A stretch of DNA of 7,405 nt from Chitinophagaceae bacterium (GTDB lineage Bacteria; Bacteroidota; Bacteroidia; Chitinophagales; Chitinophagaceae). Every line of letters begins with the position of its first letter. Positions within the stretch are counted from its first letter, which is position 1. A program made the translations under genes and the position numbers. The stretch is from contig JALOMX010000139.1 in NCBI GenBank assembly GCA_025455245.1, positions 1 through 7,405 of the forward strand, in the 5' to 3' direction. Positions 5,959 through 7,405 of the stretch are shown here, in pieces. Below the pieces are notes generated by a model. The model was not told the DNA's origin, searched no databases, and worked only from the letters and a program-made list of their open reading frames with translations.

Positions 5959-6954
5959 ATGGAAACAAAACACGGTTTCACCAAAATGACGCTTGCCGAA
6001 TTCGAAATCTGGATCAACAAGTTAATGGTAGGAAGAACCTTGTTGCTTATCCAGCAACACCATACATGGAATCCCTCTTACAAAAGCTTTAGCGGTACCA
6101 ACCATTTTACCCAGCAACTCGGTATGAAAAATTACCATATCAGTGCAAACGGTTGGGCAGATATTGGTCAGCATTTTACCACTTTCCCTGATGGCACCAT
6201 CGTCACCGGCCGGAGTCTTGAAAAAACACCTGCCTGCCTTAAAGGAGCCAATACCAACGGGATTTGCATTGAACACTTCGGCAATTTTGACAAAGGTGGC
6301 GATGAAATGACTGAAGCACACCGCAACACCATCATTGGTATGACTGCCATCCTTTGCAAGCGATTCAATATTCCGGTGAATACCCAAAAAATTGTTTACC
6401 ACCATTGGTACAATCTTTCTTCAGGCGAAAGAAACAATGGAAGCCGGAACAATAAATCCTGTCCGGGATCCAATTTTTTTGGTGGAAATAAAGTAGCTGA
6501 CTGCGAAAACAACTTTCTTCCTTTAATCAGGGAACGACTTGCAGGCAACATTCCGCAAGATGATTTTACGCCACAGGTTTTAAAATATGTTGCCGTAAAT
6601 ACGGCGAAGCTTAATGTGAGAAAAAGCCCGGGGGGCGATCTGGCAAAAGACCGGGAGCCTGTTTCGCTCGGAGCCATCCTGAGGGTTTACAAAGAAAAAG
6701 ACGGATGGTATAAAATTTCTGAATCCAAAAATCATTGGGTATCCGGCAGGCTAACCATAGATGTGGTTCGTGCGGTCGTGGAAACTTCCGGAAGTCCTTT
6801 AAATGTAAGAAACGAACCATGGGTGGCTCCCGGCAACATTAGTGGCACCATTGCACATGGTCAGGAAGTATTCATTGACCGTGAAGAAAACGATTGGTGC
6901 AAGATCGTCCTGGAAAACAGGTGGGTAAGTAAGAAATTCCTCAGGTTTCTATAA
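5959..6954 (+). CDS. N-acetylmuramoyl-L-alanine amidase (PGRP/Amidase_2 fold) with two SH3-like repeats
   Basis: A 331-residue predicted zinc amidase that would cleave the bond between N-acetylmuramic acid and L-alanine in peptidoglycan. The catalytic domain (about 8-195) shows candidate zinc ligands His34 in QQHHTW, His148 or His149 in VYHHWY, and Cys168 in NKSCPG, with Lys166 two residues before the cysteine as in T7 lysozyme. The central motif reads WADIGQHFTTFPDG, with Gln71 where Amidase_2 proteins usually have the catalytic tyrosine of DIGYHF. GRSLEKTPACLKGANTNGICIEHFGNFD also fits the fold, although the usual histidine is replaced around Cys93. Two SH3-like repeats follow: about 208-268 (KLNVRKSPGGD ... 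WYKISESKNHWVSGR) and 270-331 (PLNVRNEPW ... WCKIVLENRWVSKKF); such domains often bind cell wall. There is no signal peptide or lipobox, so export, if any, needs another route. Cell-wall recycling, a phage-like lysin, or a secreted effector are alternatives. Confidence 0.85.
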   Translation: METKHGFTKMTLAEFEIWINKLMVGRTLLLIQQHHTWNPSYKSFSGTNHFTQQLGMKNYHISANGWADIGQHFTTFPDGTIVTGRSLEKTPACLKGANTNGICIEHFGNFDKGGDEMTEAHRNTIIGMTAILCKRFNIPVNTQKIVYHHWYNLSSGERNNGSRNNKSCPGSNFFGGNKVADCENNFLPLIRERLAGNIPQDDFTPQVLKYVAVNTAKLNVRKSPGGDLAKDREPVSLGAILRVYKEKDGWYKISESKNHWVSGRLTIDVVRAVVETSGSPLNVRNEPWVAPGNISGTIAHGQEVFIDREENDWCKIVLENRWVSKKFLRFL

Positions 6955-7033
6955 ACTCCCTATTAAATATTCATTCAACTTAAATTGCATCTCCCCAAAG
7001 GGCTTCTATATCCATGTAGAAAAGTTTGATTCA

Positions 7034-7405
7034 TGATTACCATAAAAAAGGAAGGGATGTTAAAGTGGATTTTAATGGTCTGCATTATGGCAATTGCAGG
7101 TCAATCACAGGCGCAAAAAACCAATGCTTATCTTTTACCTGCGGGTGGTGTAACCGAAATGTATGATTACCTTGTACGGTATCAGGCAGATTTGGGAAGC
7201 CTGAGCAGATTTTATACGATCAGCGGTTCACCAGAAAAAAGGCAAAGATTCCTTTCATTTTACAAAGAATACCTTGATACTATTGAAAAACTTCCGTTTG
7301 AACGTTTTTCTACAGGCGGGAAAATTGACTGGCTTTTGCTAAAAAGAAATATTGAAAACGAAATCTTCCTGCTACATCAGGAAGCGGACCTTTATGAAGA
7401 AATTA
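7034..7405 (+). CDS. DUF885-type exported protein, N-terminal part
   Basis: The 5' end of a gene that runs off the window. The body, clear from 7081 onward (codons in register with 7081), reads QKTNAYLLPAGGVTEMY, then SPEKRQRFLSFYKEYLDTI, then GGKIDWLLLKRNIENEIF. The pattern SPE+RQ...YL..I..L.F...S..G+IDWLLL+..IE.E resembles the N-terminus of DUF885 proteins, a family of predicted metallopeptidases whose catalytic histidines would lie beyond the window. A signal peptide is indicated: a hydrophobic stretch around 7058-7110 ends in SQAQ (AxA-like cleavage). Starts at ATG 7034 or ATG 7058 (preceded by AAGGAAGGG) supply the charged n-region MLKWILM. By my base count, however, both ATGs are one base out of register with the body somewhere around 7061-7081. 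If so, the likely start is a later in-frame codon such as the ATG at 7087, or there is a one-base error. A weak -7-like AAAGTTTG ends four bases before 7034. Confidence 0.6.

Noticed and set aside
6022..6405. A 127-codon open frame antisense to the amidase
   Set aside because: It lies wholly inside the well-supported amidase gene on the opposite strand and shows no recognisable domain or promoter.
6955..7033. A terminator or small RNA in the gap after the amidase
   Set aside because: The stretch is AT-rich with only a trivial CCC-AAA-GGG pairing; nothing supportable beyond a weak -7-like box.

Overview
The window looks like a chromosomal segment of a Bacteroidota bacterium, most likely from the Sphingobacteriia/Chitinophagia side. 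The base composition is moderate. Shine-Dalgarno sequences are largely absent. Sequences matching or close to the Bacteroidota -7 promoter box (TAnnTTTG) sit just before several start codons. The gene types (glutamine-dependent NAD synthetase, tandem-domain universal stress protein, MoxR ATPase, DUF885 exported protein) are typical of the phylum. The order-level placement is an inference from style, not from a marker gene.

Layout. Positions 1-83 (minus) hold the N-terminus of a lipoprotein that runs off the window. Positions 112-1792 (minus) hold a long-chain acyl-CoA ligase broken by an exact 43-bp tandem duplication; removing one copy restores a 545-residue protein. A 101-bp divergent gap leads to nadE (1894-3576, plus), followed by a small two-helix membrane protein (3611-3871, plus). 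This meets a tandem-domain universal stress protein tail to tail (3882-4730, minus). A 161-bp divergent gap containing three alternating AAAGG/CCTTT half-sites separates that gene from a MoxR-type AAA+ ATPase (start 4892, not an upstream TTG). Next come an unexported-looking PGRP/Amidase_2-type amidase with two C-terminal SH3-like repeats (5959-6954) and the 5' part of a DUF885-type exported protein (from about 7034 to the window edge).

Function. The genes do not form one obvious pathway. The acyl-CoA ligase and the lipoprotein behind it may share a transcript. nadE supplies NAD. The stress protein and the MoxR ATPase are divergently arranged and could share a control region. The amidase has its own recognisable promoter. 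No stretch longer than 300 bases lacks a gene. I see no rRNA, tRNA, CRISPR array, transposase or phage structural gene.

I do not see a convincing new multi-gene system. The observations most worth following are the 43-bp duplication that splits the ligase, the patterned repeat between the stress protein and MoxR genes, the promoter boxes abutting start codons, the MoxR gene without its usual partners, and the atypical catalytic-site residues of the amidase.
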